DNA from: an uncultured Clostridia bacterium
GTDB taxonomy: Bacteria > Bacillota > Clostridia > Christensenellales > Borkfalkiaceae
Assembly (NCBI GenBank): GCA_947631905.1
Contig: CANRND010000006.1
Span: 22,653 to 86,652 of the forward strand
Direction: 5' to 3'
DNA: 64,000 nucleotides
The notes under the pieces were generated by a model that was given only the letters and a program-made list of their open reading frames with translations, did no database searches and was not told the DNA's origin. How positions within the stretch are numbered: position 1 is the first letter of the stretch; each line of letters starts with the position of its first letter. This document shows positions 23,926-33,007 of this stretch, piece after piece. Both the position numbers and the translations under genes were made by a program.

Positions 23926-26527
23926 CCGCCCTGCGCGGCCTGCGCCTCTTTCCGAAGAATCCCGCGGCCGCCTTATACAGTTCCCCGAGCGGGATGATCG
24001 CAACCGAACAGCCGAACACCGCGCACCACTGCGCAAAAGTGAGCGGCACGAGGCCGAACGCGCCCGAAAGGAAAGGAACAAACACAAGCAAGACGTTGAG
24101 CGCGATCCCGAACGCCGCCGTAAAGAGCAGCGTGCGGTTTGCGAAAAATTCTTTGAGCGTGGTCCTGCCGCGCTCTTTCCGTACGTTGAACGCGTGGAAA
24201 AGTTCCAGAAACGAGAGCGTGAGGAAAGCGCACGCGGACGCAACCCGGTTTCCCCAGAACCGCAGACCGAACAGGAACAGCCCCACCGTGATCCCCGCCT
24301 GCAAAACGCCGAACGTCGCCATGAACGCGACCGAGCGCTTGGAAAAGATCTCTCCCGTGGAGACGGGCGGGCGGTCCATCAGCCCCTCCGTCCGCTCTAC
24401 GCCGAGCGCCAAAACAGGCAGGGAATCGGTGATGAGATTGATCCACAAAAGTTGCGTGGACGTGAGAAAATCGTACCGCCAGAGACAGAGCGTGGCAATC
24501 AGCACCGCGAGGACTTCGGCAAAATTGGTACTCAAAAAGAAAGAGATCGTGCGCTTGATGTTGGCAAAGACGTTTCTGCCCTCCTCCACGGCGCGCACCA
24601 TTGTGGAAAAATCGCCGTCTTCGAGGACCATATCGGCGGCGTTTTTTGTTACGTCCGTACCGCCGCCCATAGCGACCCCGATGTCCGCCGCCCGCACCGA
24701 GGGCGCATCGTTCACGCCGTCTCCCGTCATGGCGACGACCTCGCCCCGCGCTTGGAGCGCCTTTACGATCTGCTGTTTGTGCTTGGGCGAAACGCGCGCA
24801 TAGACGCTGATCTTGCCCGCGCGGGAGACAAGCCCCTCGCCCATTCCGTCGAGTTCCTCCCCCGTAGCGACTTCGCTCCTGCTCTCCGCAATGCCGAGCT
24901 GCCGCGCAATGGCGAGCGCGGTGTCCGCGCTGTCGCCCGTGATCATCACGGTGCGCACGCCCGCCCTGCGGCAGGCGGAGATCGCCTCTTTCGCGCCCCG
25001 CTTGGGGGGATCGTACATCGCCGCAATCCCCAAAAAGACGAGATTTTCTTCCCGCGCTTCCCCGCGGAACTCCCCCTCCGCAAAGGCAAGCACGCGCTGG
25101 CCTTTTCCCGAAAGACGGGATACTTCCCGCAAAACTTTCTCTTTTGCCTCACGGGTAAGGGGTCTCTCCCCCGCGGCGGCGGCAATGCGGTCACAACGGG
25201 AGAGGATGGCCTCCGCCCCGCCCTTTACATAGAGTTTTGCGCCGTCTCCGCAATCCGCCGCAACGCTCATGCGTTTGCGCTCGGAGGAAAACGGAATGCC
25301 GCCCAAACGCTTGCCGCCGAGCGAAAAGCCCACGCGGTCGGCATATTCGAGCAGGGCGATCTCGGTGGGATCGCCGAGGTACCCGCCTGCGTTCCCTTTC
25401 ACGCTGTGGCAGAGCCGCACGCAGGCAAGCAACCGCTTTTGCCGCGGCGAGGCGGTGTACGTCTCTTCCCCTTGAAATTCCGTGCAAATTTCAGTCACCG
25501 TCATCTTGTTCTCGGTGAGAGTTCCCGTCTTATCCGAACAGATGCAGGTGCAGCTGCCCAGCGTTTCCACCGAGGAGAGCTTGCGCATCACCGCATGGGC
25601 CTTGCTCATGCGCTGTACCCCCATCGCTAAAATAATGGTGACGACCGCGCCCATGCCCTCGGGGATCGCCGCCACCGCCACCGCGACCGCCGTCATGAGA
25701 TTTTCCAGAAAGCTCACCCGCCTTGCGAGAAGCCCGCAGAGAAAGAGTACGGCGGCGACCGAAAAGACGGTGACAGTGATGAGTTTCCCGAGCTTTGCCA
25801 CCGCTTTATCGAGCGGGGAGGGCGCGGGACGGGAGCCGTGCAGAAGGTGGGCGATCTGACCCATTTCCGTATCCATACCCGTCCCCGTGACGACGCACCG
25901 CGCGGCGCCGCCCACGCAGAACGTTCCCATGTGGACGGTGTTCCTGCGCTCCGCAAGCGAGGAGGACGACACGACGCAATCCCGCTTGGAAACGGGCTTG
26001 CTCTCCCCCGTGAGCGACGATTCGTCCGCGCGGAAGCCCTCGCTTTCGAGGATGCGGCAGTCGGCGGGAACGCGGTCCCCCTCGGCAAGCTCCACAATGT
26101 CCCCCGGGACGAGAAGATCCGCCTCAATTTCGCATAGCTTGCCGTCGCGCACAACTTTTGCAGTCGCCGCGGAGAGTTTTTTGAGTTTTTCGATGGCGGA
26201 ATCGGCGCGGTATTGCTGGACGAACCCCACCACCGCGTTGAGCAGGATGACGGCGAGCAAAATGCCCGTATCCGCGATCTCCGAAAGGCTGTGCGTCACA
26301 TAGGCGATGACGCCCGAAAGCACGGCGGCGCAGAGAAGAATGATGGTCATGAGGTCCTTGAACTGTGCAAAAAACAGACCCGCGAGGCTTGTCTTTTTGC
26401 CTTCTGCGAGTCTGTTGTCGCCGTATCTTTTCCGACGCTTTTCCGCTTCTCCCGACGAAAGCCCGCTACCGCTTGCCGAGAGTTTTTGCAACACTTCGCT
26501 CTTTGTGAGCTTGTACGTTTCTTTCAT
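23891..26527 (-). CDS. cation-transporting P-type ATPase (Ca2+-type, P2)
   Basis: The 878 residues have the complete P2-ATPase layout: an N-terminal cation_ATPase_N segment, actuator domain with [10 protein letters not shown] near 175, M4 motif [10 protein letters not shown] (the usual PEGL altered to PEGM), phosphorylation site [14 protein letters not shown] and hinge [23 protein letters not shown]-terminal helices include [14 protein letters not shown] and [17 protein letters not shown]. These features match SERCA-like calcium exporters of Firmicutes. No clear Shine-Dalgarno sequence is seen. The stop lies within the end of the convergent deacetylase gene. Confidence 0.92.
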   Translation of the reverse strand: MKETYKLTKSEVLQKLSASGSGLSSGEAEKRRKRYGDNRLAEGKKTSLAGLFFAQFKDLMTIILLCAAVLSGVIAYVTHSLSEIADTGILLAVILLNAVVGFVQQYRADSAIEKLKKLSAATAKVVRDGKLCEIEADLLVPGDIVELAEGDRVPADCRILESEGFRADESSLTGESKPVSKRDCVVSSSSLAERRNTVHMGTFCVGGAARCVVTGTGMDTEMGQIAHLLHGSRPAPSPLDKAVAKLGKLITVTVFSVAAVLFLCGLLARRVSFLENLMTAVAVAVAAIPEGMGAVVTIILAMGVQRMSKAHAVMRKLSSVETLGSCTCICSDKTGTLTENKMTVTEICTEFQGEETYTASPRQKRLLACVRLCHSVKGNAGGYLGDPTEIALLEYADRVGFSLGGKRLGGIPFSSERKRMSVAADCGDGAKLYVKGGAEAILSRCDRIAAAAGERPLTREAKEKVLREVSRLSGKGQRVLAFAEGEFRGEAREENLVFLGIAAMYDPPKRGAKEAISACRRAGVRTVMITGDSADTALAIARQLGIAESRSEVATGEELDGMGEGLVSRAGKISVYARVSPKHKQQIVKALQARGEVVAMTGDGVNDAPSVRAADIGVAMGGGTDVTKNAADMVLEDGDFSTMVRAVEEGRNVFANIKRTISFFLSTNFAEVLAVLIATLCLWRYDFLTSTQLLWINLITDSLPVLALGVERTEGLMDRPPVSTGEIFSKRSVAFMATFGVLQAGITVGLFLFGLRFWGNRVASACAFLTLSFLELFHAFNVRKERGRTTLKEFFANRTLLFTAAFGIALNVLLVFVPFLSGAFGLVPLTFAQWCAVFGCSVAIIPLGELYKAAAGFFGKRRRPRRAVSTCKKRSPAL

Positions 26528-26566
26528 GCTTCAAAGTATGAAAGAAAGGGTGGGATTATGCGGATT

Positions 26567-28561
26567 TTATCTCAATCGCATCTTGCGCTTGACGACGAGA
26601 TAGAAGAGCAACGCCGCGGCGCCCAAAACGCACGCCACACCGAACACGATGGACAAGATGAGATAGACGCGGGAAGCCGTTTCCACCGCGATCACATACC
26701 GCGCGTGGGAGAGAGAGGCCGCCTTGAACACCAAACGGTTTTCCTCGCGCTCGGCTTTTACCTCGGAGAGAGTGCCGTCCGCATTCATGAGGAAGAGGGT
26801 GATCTGCTTATCGCTCAGCTCTTCGGGAACGGAGAGACTGACCGTAATCGTCCCCGGGTCCTCCACCACAACGCCCTTTTCCTGCAATGTGATCTCATAC
26901 ACCGCCTGCGCCTCTAAGCTCCCTTCGAGTTTCACCGTGACCGCGCGCGTGACGTCCTCCGCTTTCAGCCGCCATGCGGGAGGAAGCCCGCCGGAGCGCG
27001 TTGCGGAAAAGTCCGCGCCGTTCTCTTCATACGTAAGCTGCCTGCGCAAAACGGTGAGACGGGTATTGAAAACGGAGGCGATCTCCTCATAGTTTTCGCT
27101 GTCCGTCACGAGAAAGGAGAGCTTCACCTCGTAAACGTCGGGTTCAAGAGCGGAAACGTCGAGGGGCGCGCCGTTTAGCTCCGCAACGATCTCCACCCCC
27201 GCGGGAAGAGAGGGAACGAACGCCCTTGTGTCGAGCGTTCCGCCCTCGATCACCGACTGTTCGGACACCTCTTCCTCCGAGAGCGGAACGACATACTTGC
27301 TCACTTCCACGAGGAAAGTCGCGGAAACGCTCCCCGCCGTCACCGTGACGGTCGCCTTGCCGTTTTCCCGCGTTGTAAAGTCGGCGGAAAGGGTGTAAAA
27401 ATCGGTAATGTATTCTTCGCCGCACTTCTGCGCCGTCTCCTCGGCGGTGGCGCAAACGGTGCGCGAGTTGCCGTCGCTGTACACCCCCTTAAACGTATAC
27501 CCGTCGCCCGAAGTGAGCGCGGAAGAGGGGCTGTCGAAATAGATCTTGGGAGGATATTCGGGCGCGATAGCCTCGATGGAAACGAGAACGGGCTTTTCTA
27601 CGGGGACCGTCACCGTATCGTAAGCGGTCTCCTCTCCCTCGCCGCTCGCCGTGACCGTCACCTCGCTCGGGCCGACGCGTAGCGTTCCCGAAAGTTCGAA
27701 CGAGAGCTGCCCCGTATATGCCGCCCCGTTTACGTTAATCCCCGAAACCGAGACGTCCTCTTTCAGCGTCTCCAAAGGGGTGGTGGGGAAAACTTTTCCC
27801 TCTCCTCTGTATTCGGCGGTAATGGAGTCGAGGGGAGCGGTTTTCAGTTTGCCGCCCTCGGCGACGTAACTCTTGTTGTCCGAAGTAAAAACGCCCGTAC
27901 TCCCTTCGTCCTCGGCCGCAAAGGCCTCCTCGGTGGAGATGACCGTGACTCCCGCGCGGCCCGTAAAGCCGTTTAAGTTGATCTTATTGCCCGACGAGAG
28001 AAAGATGTTGCTGTCCCCGCCGTTGCCGTCCGTATTGTCCTCTACCACGGCGTCGCCCGAAAGGGTGAGCTTGCCCGTGACGAACACGCCGCCGCCCTGC
28101 GGGGCCGTATTGCCCGAGACCGTGCAACCGTTCAGTGTGAGATTGCCGAGAACGCCGACATAAATTCCGCCGCCCTGCTCCGCGCTCCCGCCCGTGAGCG
28201 TACCGGGACCGTTCACCGTAAGCGTTCCCTCGACTTTGAGAACGGACCCGCCCTCTTCGCTGTTGAGGGTGAGGGTATGCGTTCCGAGATCGAGCGTCTT
28301 TGTTTCACCGGCCTTTATTTCGATCGTCTCCGCCACCTCAACATCCTCCGACAGCGTGAGGGTGGAAGCGTCCTCTTCCTGCCAGGCCGCAAGGGCCTCG
28401 CCGAAAGATGTGTATCCCATTTCGTCTACCGTAGCGACGTTTTGCGGATCGTCCGCAGAGACGCTCCGCATTGCAGGAGGCGGGCAAAAGACCGCTCCCG
28501 CCAGCAGCAGCGCGCACCCCGCCGCCAAAGCGTATTTTATCACCGTGTGTTTCATAAGCAT
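26567..28561 (-). CDS. cell-surface protein with beta-helix-like and sugar-wall-type repeats
   Basis: From MLMKHTVIKYALAAGCALLL the protein is 664 residues. A signal peptide is followed by a right-handed beta-helix-like stretch (roughly residues 60-190) with turns such as LTVNGPGTLTGGSAEQGGGIYVG, LTLNGCTVSGNTAPQGGGVFV and SGDAVVEDNT. Ig-like or bacterial surface domains follow. The C-terminus has a hydrophobic helix (YLILSIVFGVACVLGAAALLFYLVV) and a basic tail, so the protein stays membrane-anchored. GGAG lies six bases before the chosen ATG; the open frame upstream is not used. No specific function can be assigned; adhesion or glycan contact is likely. Confidence 0.75.
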   Translation of the reverse strand: MLMKHTVIKYALAAGCALLLAGAVFCPPPAMRSVSADDPQNVATVDEMGYTSFGEALAAWQEEDASTLTLSEDVEVAETIEIKAGETKTLDLGTHTLTLNSEEGGSVLKVEGTLTVNGPGTLTGGSAEQGGGIYVGVLGNLTLNGCTVSGNTAPQGGGVFVTGKLTLSGDAVVEDNTDGNGGDSNIFLSSGNKINLNGFTGRAGVTVISTEEAFAAEDEGSTGVFTSDNKSYVAEGGKLKTAPLDSITAEYRGEGKVFPTTPLETLKEDVSVSGINVNGAAYTGQLSFELSGTLRVGPSEVTVTASGEGEETAYDTVTVPVEKPVLVSIEAIAPEYPPKIYFDSPSSALTSGDGYTFKGVYSDGNSRTVCATAEETAQKCGEEYITDFYTLSADFTTRENGKATVTVTAGSVSATFLVEVSKYVVPLSEEEVSEQSVIEGGTLDTRAFVPSLPAGVEIVAELNGAPLDVSALEPDVYEVKLSFLVTDSENYEEIASVFNTRLTVLRRQLTYEENGADFSATRSGGLPPAWRLKAEDVTRAVTVKLEGSLEAQAVYEITLQEKGVVVEDPGTITVSLSVPEELSDKQITLFLMNADGTLSEVKAEREENRLVFKAASLSHARYVIAVETASRVYLILSIVFGVACVLGAAALLFYLVVKRKMRLR

Positions 28562-28580
28562 CTTTTTCTCCGTTTTTTCT

Positions 28581-28610
28581 ATTATATCACAGGCGGACGG
28601 GAAAAGGCAA
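28581..28610 (-). promoter_or_regulatory. promoter of the surface protein gene
   Basis: TTGCCT (28610-28605) and TATAAT (28586-28581) on the minus strand have an 18-bp spacer. It lies about 20 bases upstream of the ATG at 28561. It is divergent from gerA. Confidence 0.65.
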
Positions 28611-28653
28611 GTAAAAAGAGGCGTATGCTCACTTCCGCGCGCGGCAAGCGCGG

Positions 28654-30129
28654 ATGGCGCATAAAAACCGCGAAGAGCCGCATACTTTTCGTATGAAAAT
28701 TTCGGGAACACTCCAAAAGGATGTGCAGGCGCTCAAAAAGATCTTGCCCGCGGAGGATATCCTTACTTTCGACTTTGTCTCCGAAAAGGGGCTGGCGTTT
28801 ACCGCCGTTTTCGCAGACCCCATTACCGACAAGGAACTTCTGGGCGAACAAGTGGTGCGCCCGCTTTTGCTTTACGACGGGAAACCGACCGCGGAAGAGG
28901 TGGGCAAAAAGCTCACCTCGCCCGAAAAGCGCACCGAGACCGATCTTACAAAGCTCTCCGAAGAGGTGCTTGCGGGCAACCCCGTTCTCCTGTTCGAGGG
29001 CATGGACGAGGCCATAATCGTCGGCACCAAAAAAGTGTTCGTGCGGGCGATCGCCGAGCCCTCCACCGACGTCGCCGTGAAAGGCCCGCGCGAGGGGTTC
29101 ATCGAGGACATCAAGATCAATACCTCGCTCATCCGCCGCCGTCTCAAAACCCCCGAGTTGAAGATCGATTTCCTCAACGTGGGCCGCCGTTCGCAGACTT
29201 TCGTCGCCGTGTGCTACCTCGAAGGGACCTCCGTGCAGAAGACGGTGGACGACATCAAGCAAAAACTCAAAGAGATCGACATCGACATCATCCCCGACTC
29301 TTCCTATCTCACCCATTTTCTCGCGTCCCGCCCCTATTCTCTGCTCAAACAGATCGGGACGACCGAAAAACCCGACATCTTCTGCGCGAAGATCGCCGAG
29401 GGCAGGGTGGGGATCCTCGTGGACGGCTCCCCCATTGCGCTCACCGCGCCCTATTTGCTCGTGGAGGACTTCCAGTCGAGCGAAGATTACTTTGTTCCCC
29501 CCTACCGCGCCACCTTTACCCGCGTGTTGCGGCTCCTTTCCCTCATCGTCGCCATCTATCTCCCCGCCTTTTACATCGCGGCGCAGCTCTTCAAATTACA
29601 GCTCTTTCCCATCAAACTGCTCATGACGATCTCGGGAAGTATCCGCGACATCCCCTTTTCGCCCTCCCTCGAAATGTTGCTCGTGCTGTTCGTTCTCGAA
29701 GTGTTGAACGAGGCGAGCATCCGCATGCCGAAATACGTGGGCATGGCGCTCTCGGTGGTGGGCGCGCTCGTGCTGGGCGAAACCGCCGTTTCGGCGGGAT
29801 TTGTCTCCACGCCCGCGATCATCATCATCGCGTTCAGCGGCATCGGGCTGTACGCCGTTCCCAACCTCATCGAACAGACGAGCGTTCTGCGCCTCATCAT
29901 GCTCCTCGTGGCGGGAAGCGTGGGGACTTACGGCATCATCCTCGCCACGGCGTTTATTCTTCTCTATCTCGTGACGGCGGAAAACTTCGGGGTCCCCGTA
30001 CTCGCCCCTTTCTCCCCTATGGTTGGAAAAGATCTCAGAGACAGCCTCGTAAAATATAACCTCGGCTCCCTCGAAACCCGCCCGCGCACCTTAAAGAGCG
30101 AAAACAAACGGAGGCTCAAACATGAATAA
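28654..30129 (+). CDS. spore germination receptor subunit A
   Basis: The 491 residues match the GerA family of inner spore membrane germinant receptors. A soluble N-terminal domain has the conserved GPREGFIEDIKINTSLIRRRLK near residue 155. About five membrane segments follow (FTRVLRLLSLIVAIYLPAFYIAA onward), then a basic C-terminal tail. The IRDIPFSPSLEMLLV and LGETAVSAGFVSTPAIIII stretches are family hallmarks. The gene could also start at ATG 28693; neither start has a strong ribosome binding site. The stop overlaps the gerB start by eight bases. The germinant is unknown. Confidence 0.9.
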   Translation: MAHKNREEPHTFRMKISGTLQKDVQALKKILPAEDILTFDFVSEKGLAFTAVFADPITDKELLGEQVVRPLLLYDGKPTAEEVGKKLTSPEKRTETDLTKLSEEVLAGNPVLLFEGMDEAIIVGTKKVFVRAIAEPSTDVAVKGPREGFIEDIKINTSLIRRRLKTPELKIDFLNVGRRSQTFVAVCYLEGTSVQKTVDDIKQKLKEIDIDIIPDSSYLTHFLASRPYSLLKQIGTTEKPDIFCAKIAEGRVGILVDGSPIALTAPYLLVEDFQSSEDYFVPPYRATFTRVLRLLSLIVAIYLPAFYIAAQLFKLQLFPIKLLMTISGSIRDIPFSPSLEMLLVLFVLEVLNEASIRMPKYVGMALSVVGALVLGETAVSAGFVSTPAIIIIAFSGIGLYAVPNLIEQTSVLRLIMLLVAGSVGTYGIILATAFILLYLVTAENFGVPVLAPFSPMVGKDLRDSLVKYNLGSLETRPRTLKSENKRRLKHE

Positions 30130-31201
30130 GATCTCTCAACGGCAAATCTATTTCTTCCTCGCCTGCATCGCGCCCGTGGGGAAGCTCGTGATCATGCCCG
30201 CCCGCCTTGCGGAATACAGCGGGAACGACCTGTGGCTGCCCGCCCTAGCGCATTTTGTCTTGCAGGCGCTCGCGGTCTTTTGCGTTCTTCTGCTCGCAAA
30301 GCGGAATATGAGCCTGTATGAACTTTTATCGAATACGTTCGGCAAGATCGTGGGAAAGATCCTCGTGCTTCTCGTGGGCGCGTTCCTGCTGTATGCGGGG
30401 GTCTTGCCCCTTCTCGAACAAAAACTCTTTGTGCAGGGGGTGTTTTACGATACCCTGCCCTCCCTCCTCTCCTTTGCGCCCTTCTTTCTGTTCGCGGCAT
30501 ACCTTTGCAGTAAGCCTCTGTCAAGCTACGGGCGGGTGTTCGACCTCCTTGCTCCCGTGGCGATCGCGGGACTTGCGGGCGTGATCGTCTTTTCCGCGGG
30601 CAACGCCGACTATGGCGCGATCCTGCCCGTGGGCGCTTCGGGCGTCAAGGGAATCGCCTCGGGCGGAGCCTATTCCTTTGCCTGGTTCTTCGACTCCGCG
30701 CTCCTTCTCATGATGCTCGGCAAATTCGACTACCGCAAGGGCATGGCATGGAAAGGCGCCCTGTGCTACCTCGCGGGCGGCGCGGCGACGGTCTTTTTTC
30801 TCATCACGTTCTACGGCGTGTTCGAGGGAACGGCGATCAACCAGCTCTTCGCTTTTACCAAGACGAGCAAATATTTCTCGGGCTTTACCGTACTCGGCAG
30901 AGTGGATTATCTCTTCATCTTCGCGCTCTCCCTCGTAGCGGCGTTCTACACGGCGTTGCCCGTTTCGGGCGCGATCGAGAGCGTGGTACAGGCGTTCGGC
31001 CGCAAAAAATATATGCCCACCCTGCTCGCCGTGGGGTTTTCCGCGATCTATTTTCTGATCGCTTACTTCTTCGATTACCGCTTCGGAGAGGCGATGAAAG
31101 CGATCTCCCAGCAGGGGTTCTGGCTGTTCCCCGTATTCACCCTCGTGGTTCCGCCCCTCTTGCTCCTGTTGCGGAAAAGGAGGAAGCATGAAAGCGCGTA
31201 A
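30122..31201 (+). CDS. spore germination receptor subunit B (permease-like)
   Basis: This 359-residue integral membrane protein of the endospore germination permease family (GerAB, APC superfamily) has about ten hydrophobic helices. It begins ISQRQIYFFLACIAPVGKLV, matching the Q-x-x-F start of GerAB proteins. The B subunit is thought to bind the small germinant. Both ends overlap its neighbours (eight bases with A, fourteen with C), which indicates tight translational coupling. Confidence 0.9.
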   Translation: MNKISQRQIYFFLACIAPVGKLVIMPARLAEYSGNDLWLPALAHFVLQALAVFCVLLLAKRNMSLYELLSNTFGKIVGKILVLLVGAFLLYAGVLPLLEQKLFVQGVFYDTLPSLLSFAPFFLFAAYLCSKPLSSYGRVFDLLAPVAIAGLAGVIVFSAGNADYGAILPVGASGVKGIASGGAYSFAWFFDSALLLMMLGKFDYRKGMAWKGALCYLAGGAATVFFLITFYGVFEGTAINQLFAFTKTSKYFSGFTVLGRVDYLFIFALSLVAAFYTALPVSGAIESVVQAFGRKKYMPTLLAVGFSAIYFLIAYFFDYRFGEAMKAISQQGFWLFPVFTLVVPPLLLLLRKRRKHESA

Positions 31202-32402
31202 CTTTGTAAAGACCATCCCGATGAAGCTCTACCTCATCCTGCTTGCCATCATCCTGTTCTCTTTCTTTTCCAACGACTTCGGGCTGGTGGACATCCAGAA
31301 AACGGCGATCATCCTTGCGGCGGGCATCGACAAGACGGAAAACGGGTTCAGTGTGACCTCGCAGATCGCTGTTCCGAAGGGAACGGACCGCTCGCAGGGC
31401 GGGACTTCGAGCGTGAACATCACCACCGAGGGGCAGACCGTATCCGACTGCGTGACCGCCCTCTTCGGCAAGACGGGGTGGGTCCCCAAACTCGTGTTCT
31501 GCGATCTCATCATCCTCGGAGAGGAGGCCGTGCAGACCGACGTCATCTCCTATCTGAATTATTTCCTGCGCAACGAATACATGCCCGATAACTGCCTGCT
31601 CGCCGTGTGCGAGGGAAAAGCGGAGGAGCTGATCACTTCGACGAGCGCCATCGACGACGCCTCCTCGCTCGCCATCGAAAAACTGTTTTCGGACGCCGCG
31701 GAAAAGTCGGGCAAGGTGCTGACGAACACCTTGAAAGATTTCGCCATCGACTTTTACGGCGTAACGAAGAGCAGTTATCTGCCCTATGTAAAGATGACGC
31801 CGCAAAAAGGCGCACAGGCGGGCGGCGACTCGGGCGGAAGCGGAAGTTCGGGCGGCTCAGGCGGTTCGGGAGGCGGCTCGGGCGGTTCCGGCGGGAGCGA
31901 AGAGCAAGTTTATACGGCGGAAGAGACGGCGCTCTTCCTCGACGGGAAGATGGTGGGAAAACTTCCCGCCGAACAGACTTTGGCGCTCTCCCTGCTCGAA
32001 GGGAACGTGTTTGCGGGGACTTTTTCCGCGAAAGACAAGGGGGAACCCGTAACGCTGACCATTATGCGCAACAGCGGCGGGGTTTCGCTCGACATGAAAG
32101 GCGCGCCCACGGCAAAACTGAGCGTGGACGTCACCTGCCGCCTCTGCTGCCGCGGCACGACCGCCCCCATCGAGGACATCTCGTCGGACTCCGTTTCGCA
32201 GGAGATCTTGGAGGACGCAAAATCCGTTCTGAAAGGATATATCCAGGATCTTTGGGACACCTGCACGGAGACGAAGTGCGACCTTTTGGAACTGAAAAAG
32301 AGTTTATACCGCTCTTCGCTCAAAAAGTACAACGAGTGGAAAGACTATCTGCTCGAAACCGTGCGGCCCGAGATCGAAACGGACGTGCAGTCGATGCAAT
32401 AG
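31188..32402 (+). CDS. spore germination receptor subunit C, no lipobox
   Basis: The 404 residues show the Ger(x)C fold: DIQKTAIILAAGIDKTENGF near the start, then GWVPKLVFCDLIILGEEAV, and a C-terminal domain with DLWDTCTETKCDLLELKK. Normal GerC proteins are lipoproteins with a Cys after the signal peptide. Here the N-terminal hydrophobic segment (LYLILLAIILFSFFSNDFG) has no Cys, so it probably stays as a membrane anchor. A Gly/Ser-rich linker (about residues 212-240) separates the two domains, which is unusual. It is the last gene of the ger operon. Confidence 0.87.
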   Translation: MKARNFVKTIPMKLYLILLAIILFSFFSNDFGLVDIQKTAIILAAGIDKTENGFSVTSQIAVPKGTDRSQGGTSSVNITTEGQTVSDCVTALFGKTGWVPKLVFCDLIILGEEAVQTDVISYLNYFLRNEYMPDNCLLAVCEGKAEELITSTSAIDDASSLAIEKLFSDAAEKSGKVLTNTLKDFAIDFYGVTKSSYLPYVKMTPQKGAQAGGDSGGSGSSGGSGGSGGGSGGSGGSEEQVYTAEETALFLDGKMVGKLPAEQTLALSLLEGNVFAGTFSAKDKGEPVTLTIMRNSGGVSLDMKGAPTAKLSVDVTCRLCCRGTTAPIEDISSDSVSQEILEDAKSVLKGYIQDLWDTCTETKCDLLELKKSLYRSSLKKYNEWKDYLLETVRPEIETDVQSMQ

Positions 32403-32426
32403 CGCGCCGCACGCGCAAAACGAAAG

Positions 32427-32450
32427 ACCCTCTGCAACGTTGCAGAGGGT
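32427..32450 (-). terminator. terminator of the leftward RNA
   Basis: A perfect 24-bp palindrome, ACCCTCTGCAAC with its complement, is followed on the minus strand by CTTTCGTTTT. It lies 25 bp past the gerC stop and can also affect rightward transcripts, although the T run there is poorer (TTGTTTCG). Confidence 0.75.
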
Positions 32451-32576
32451 TGTTTCGTAACATTCAGTTGTGCGGGCTGTTTCGGGCATTTCTCTGCCCT
32501 GACGGGTAAGCTCGGCTTTTTTCGGGACTCGTTCCCCTTGCGTTTCAACTACTCCGCACAAATCGGTAGCCGCGTC

Positions 32577-32609
32577 TTACTTTCTTGCCCCTTTCGTTTG
32601 ATAGTACAT
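32577..32609 (-). CDS. micro-ORF 3, MYYQTKGARK
   Basis: This is a ten-codon frame with ATG at 32609 and TAA. AGGGAGGA lies 7 bases before the ATG. It starts 15 bases after the stop of micro-ORF 2. It is basic and ends just before the structured 3' domain. Translation is plausible because of the strong ribosome binding site, but there is no proof that the peptide matters rather than the act of translating. Confidence 0.35.
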   Translation of the reverse strand: MYYQTKGARK

Positions 32610-32624
32610 TGGCGTGTCCTCCCT

Positions 32625-32657
32625 CTACTTGATTTTCAAGTACCCGGATTTTTTCAT
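32625..32657 (-). CDS. micro-ORF 2, MKKSGYLKIK
   Basis: This is a ten-codon frame with ATG at 32657 and TAG. GGGAGGT lies about 8 bases upstream and sits between AACG and AACGTT, which could pair and hide the start. It has the same length as micro-ORF 3 and is similarly basic. Confidence 0.35.
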   Translation of the reverse strand: MKKSGYLKIK

Positions 32658-32766
32658 AACGTTGTACCTCCCGTTATGATGTTTTTTTCGGTGACCTTAC
32701 CTCCTTAACGGTCACCCTGCGATCAAAGACTTTTCCGTCCCCTTTCTCGTAGGTGTTCTCCGAATT

Positions 32767-32784
32767 TTAGGCTTTCCTGTCCAT
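32767..32784 (-). CDS. micro-ORF 1, MDRKA
   Basis: This is a five-codon frame with ATG at 32784 and TAA, preceded by AAGGAGA. At this length chance is a real alternative. It is listed because it shares the strong ribosome binding site pattern of the two following micro-ORFs. Confidence 0.25.
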   Translation of the reverse strand: MDRKA

Positions 32785-32846
32785 TGGAGTGGTCTCCTTG
32801 TTGGAAAATAACATTTTTTGGAAGTTATTTTCCTTTTTACGTTTAC

Positions 32847-32874
32847 ATTATAACATAGATTTTTGATTTGTCAA
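32847..32874 (-). promoter_or_regulatory. promoter of the leftward structured RNA
   Basis: TTGACA (32874-32869) and TATAAT (32852-32847) on the minus strand have a 16-bp spacer. The predicted start is near 32840. Confidence 0.8.
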
Positions 32875-32877
32875 GCG

Positions 32878-32907
32878 TTTCCGAAAAATTTTTCGGAAAT
32901 TTTTTTA
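32878..32907 (+). terminator. intrinsic terminator upstream of spoIIE
   Basis: The palindrome TTTCCGAAAAATTTTTCGGAAA (32878-32899, two 11-base arms) is followed by a T run (32900-32906). It isolates spoIIE from rightward read-through of the ger operon. Confidence 0.75.
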
Positions 32908-32925
32908 GCGGGAAATTTTCCCACC

Positions 32926-32980
32926 TTCGACAAACAAAGACGGAAACCGTGCTTCCTCGCCCGTCTATCCTCTTTATAAT
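32926..32980 (+). promoter_or_regulatory. Spo0A-box-like site and -10 of spoIIE
   Basis: TTCGACAA at 32926-32933 is the reverse complement of TTGTCGAA, a perfect 0A box. TATAAT is at 32975-32980. The box is centred about 58 bases before the expected start. No good -35 hexamer is present at the normal distance, as expected for an activator-dependent promoter. spoIIE is a known Spo0A target in Bacillus. Confidence 0.6.
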
Positions 32981-33007
32981 AGAAAAAAACCGTTTCGAGG
33001 TGACTGT

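Larger units (their letters stand above)
32415..32840 (-). ncRNA. putative structured RNA / micro-ORF transcript
   Basis: A consensus promoter and a terminator define a transcript of about 425 bases with no normal gene. It starts with a 10-bp hairpin (GGAAAATAAC/GTTATTTTCC). It then has strong Shine-Dalgarno sequences leading to three micro-ORFs, plus an AAGGAGGT placed in the loop of a GGTGACC/GGTCACC hairpin. The 3' third folds as a multibranch domain: P1 arms 32468-32475 with 32554-32561 (8 bp, perfect) enclose hairpins GGGA/TCCC (32524-32536) and GGGCA/TGCCC (32484-32499). I could not match it to tmRNA, RNase P, SRP, 6S or a common riboswitch. Confidence 0.5.

Noticed and set aside
32304..32561. 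85-codon leftward frame containing VETQGERVPKKAELTRQ
   Set aside because: It covers the structured 3' RNA domain and terminator, lacks a ribosome binding site and runs into the gerC antisense.
32415..32840. tmRNA, RNase P RNA or 6S RNA
   Set aside because: There is no tRNA-like ends or tag frame, no RNase P conserved blocks, and no 6S long bulged stem.
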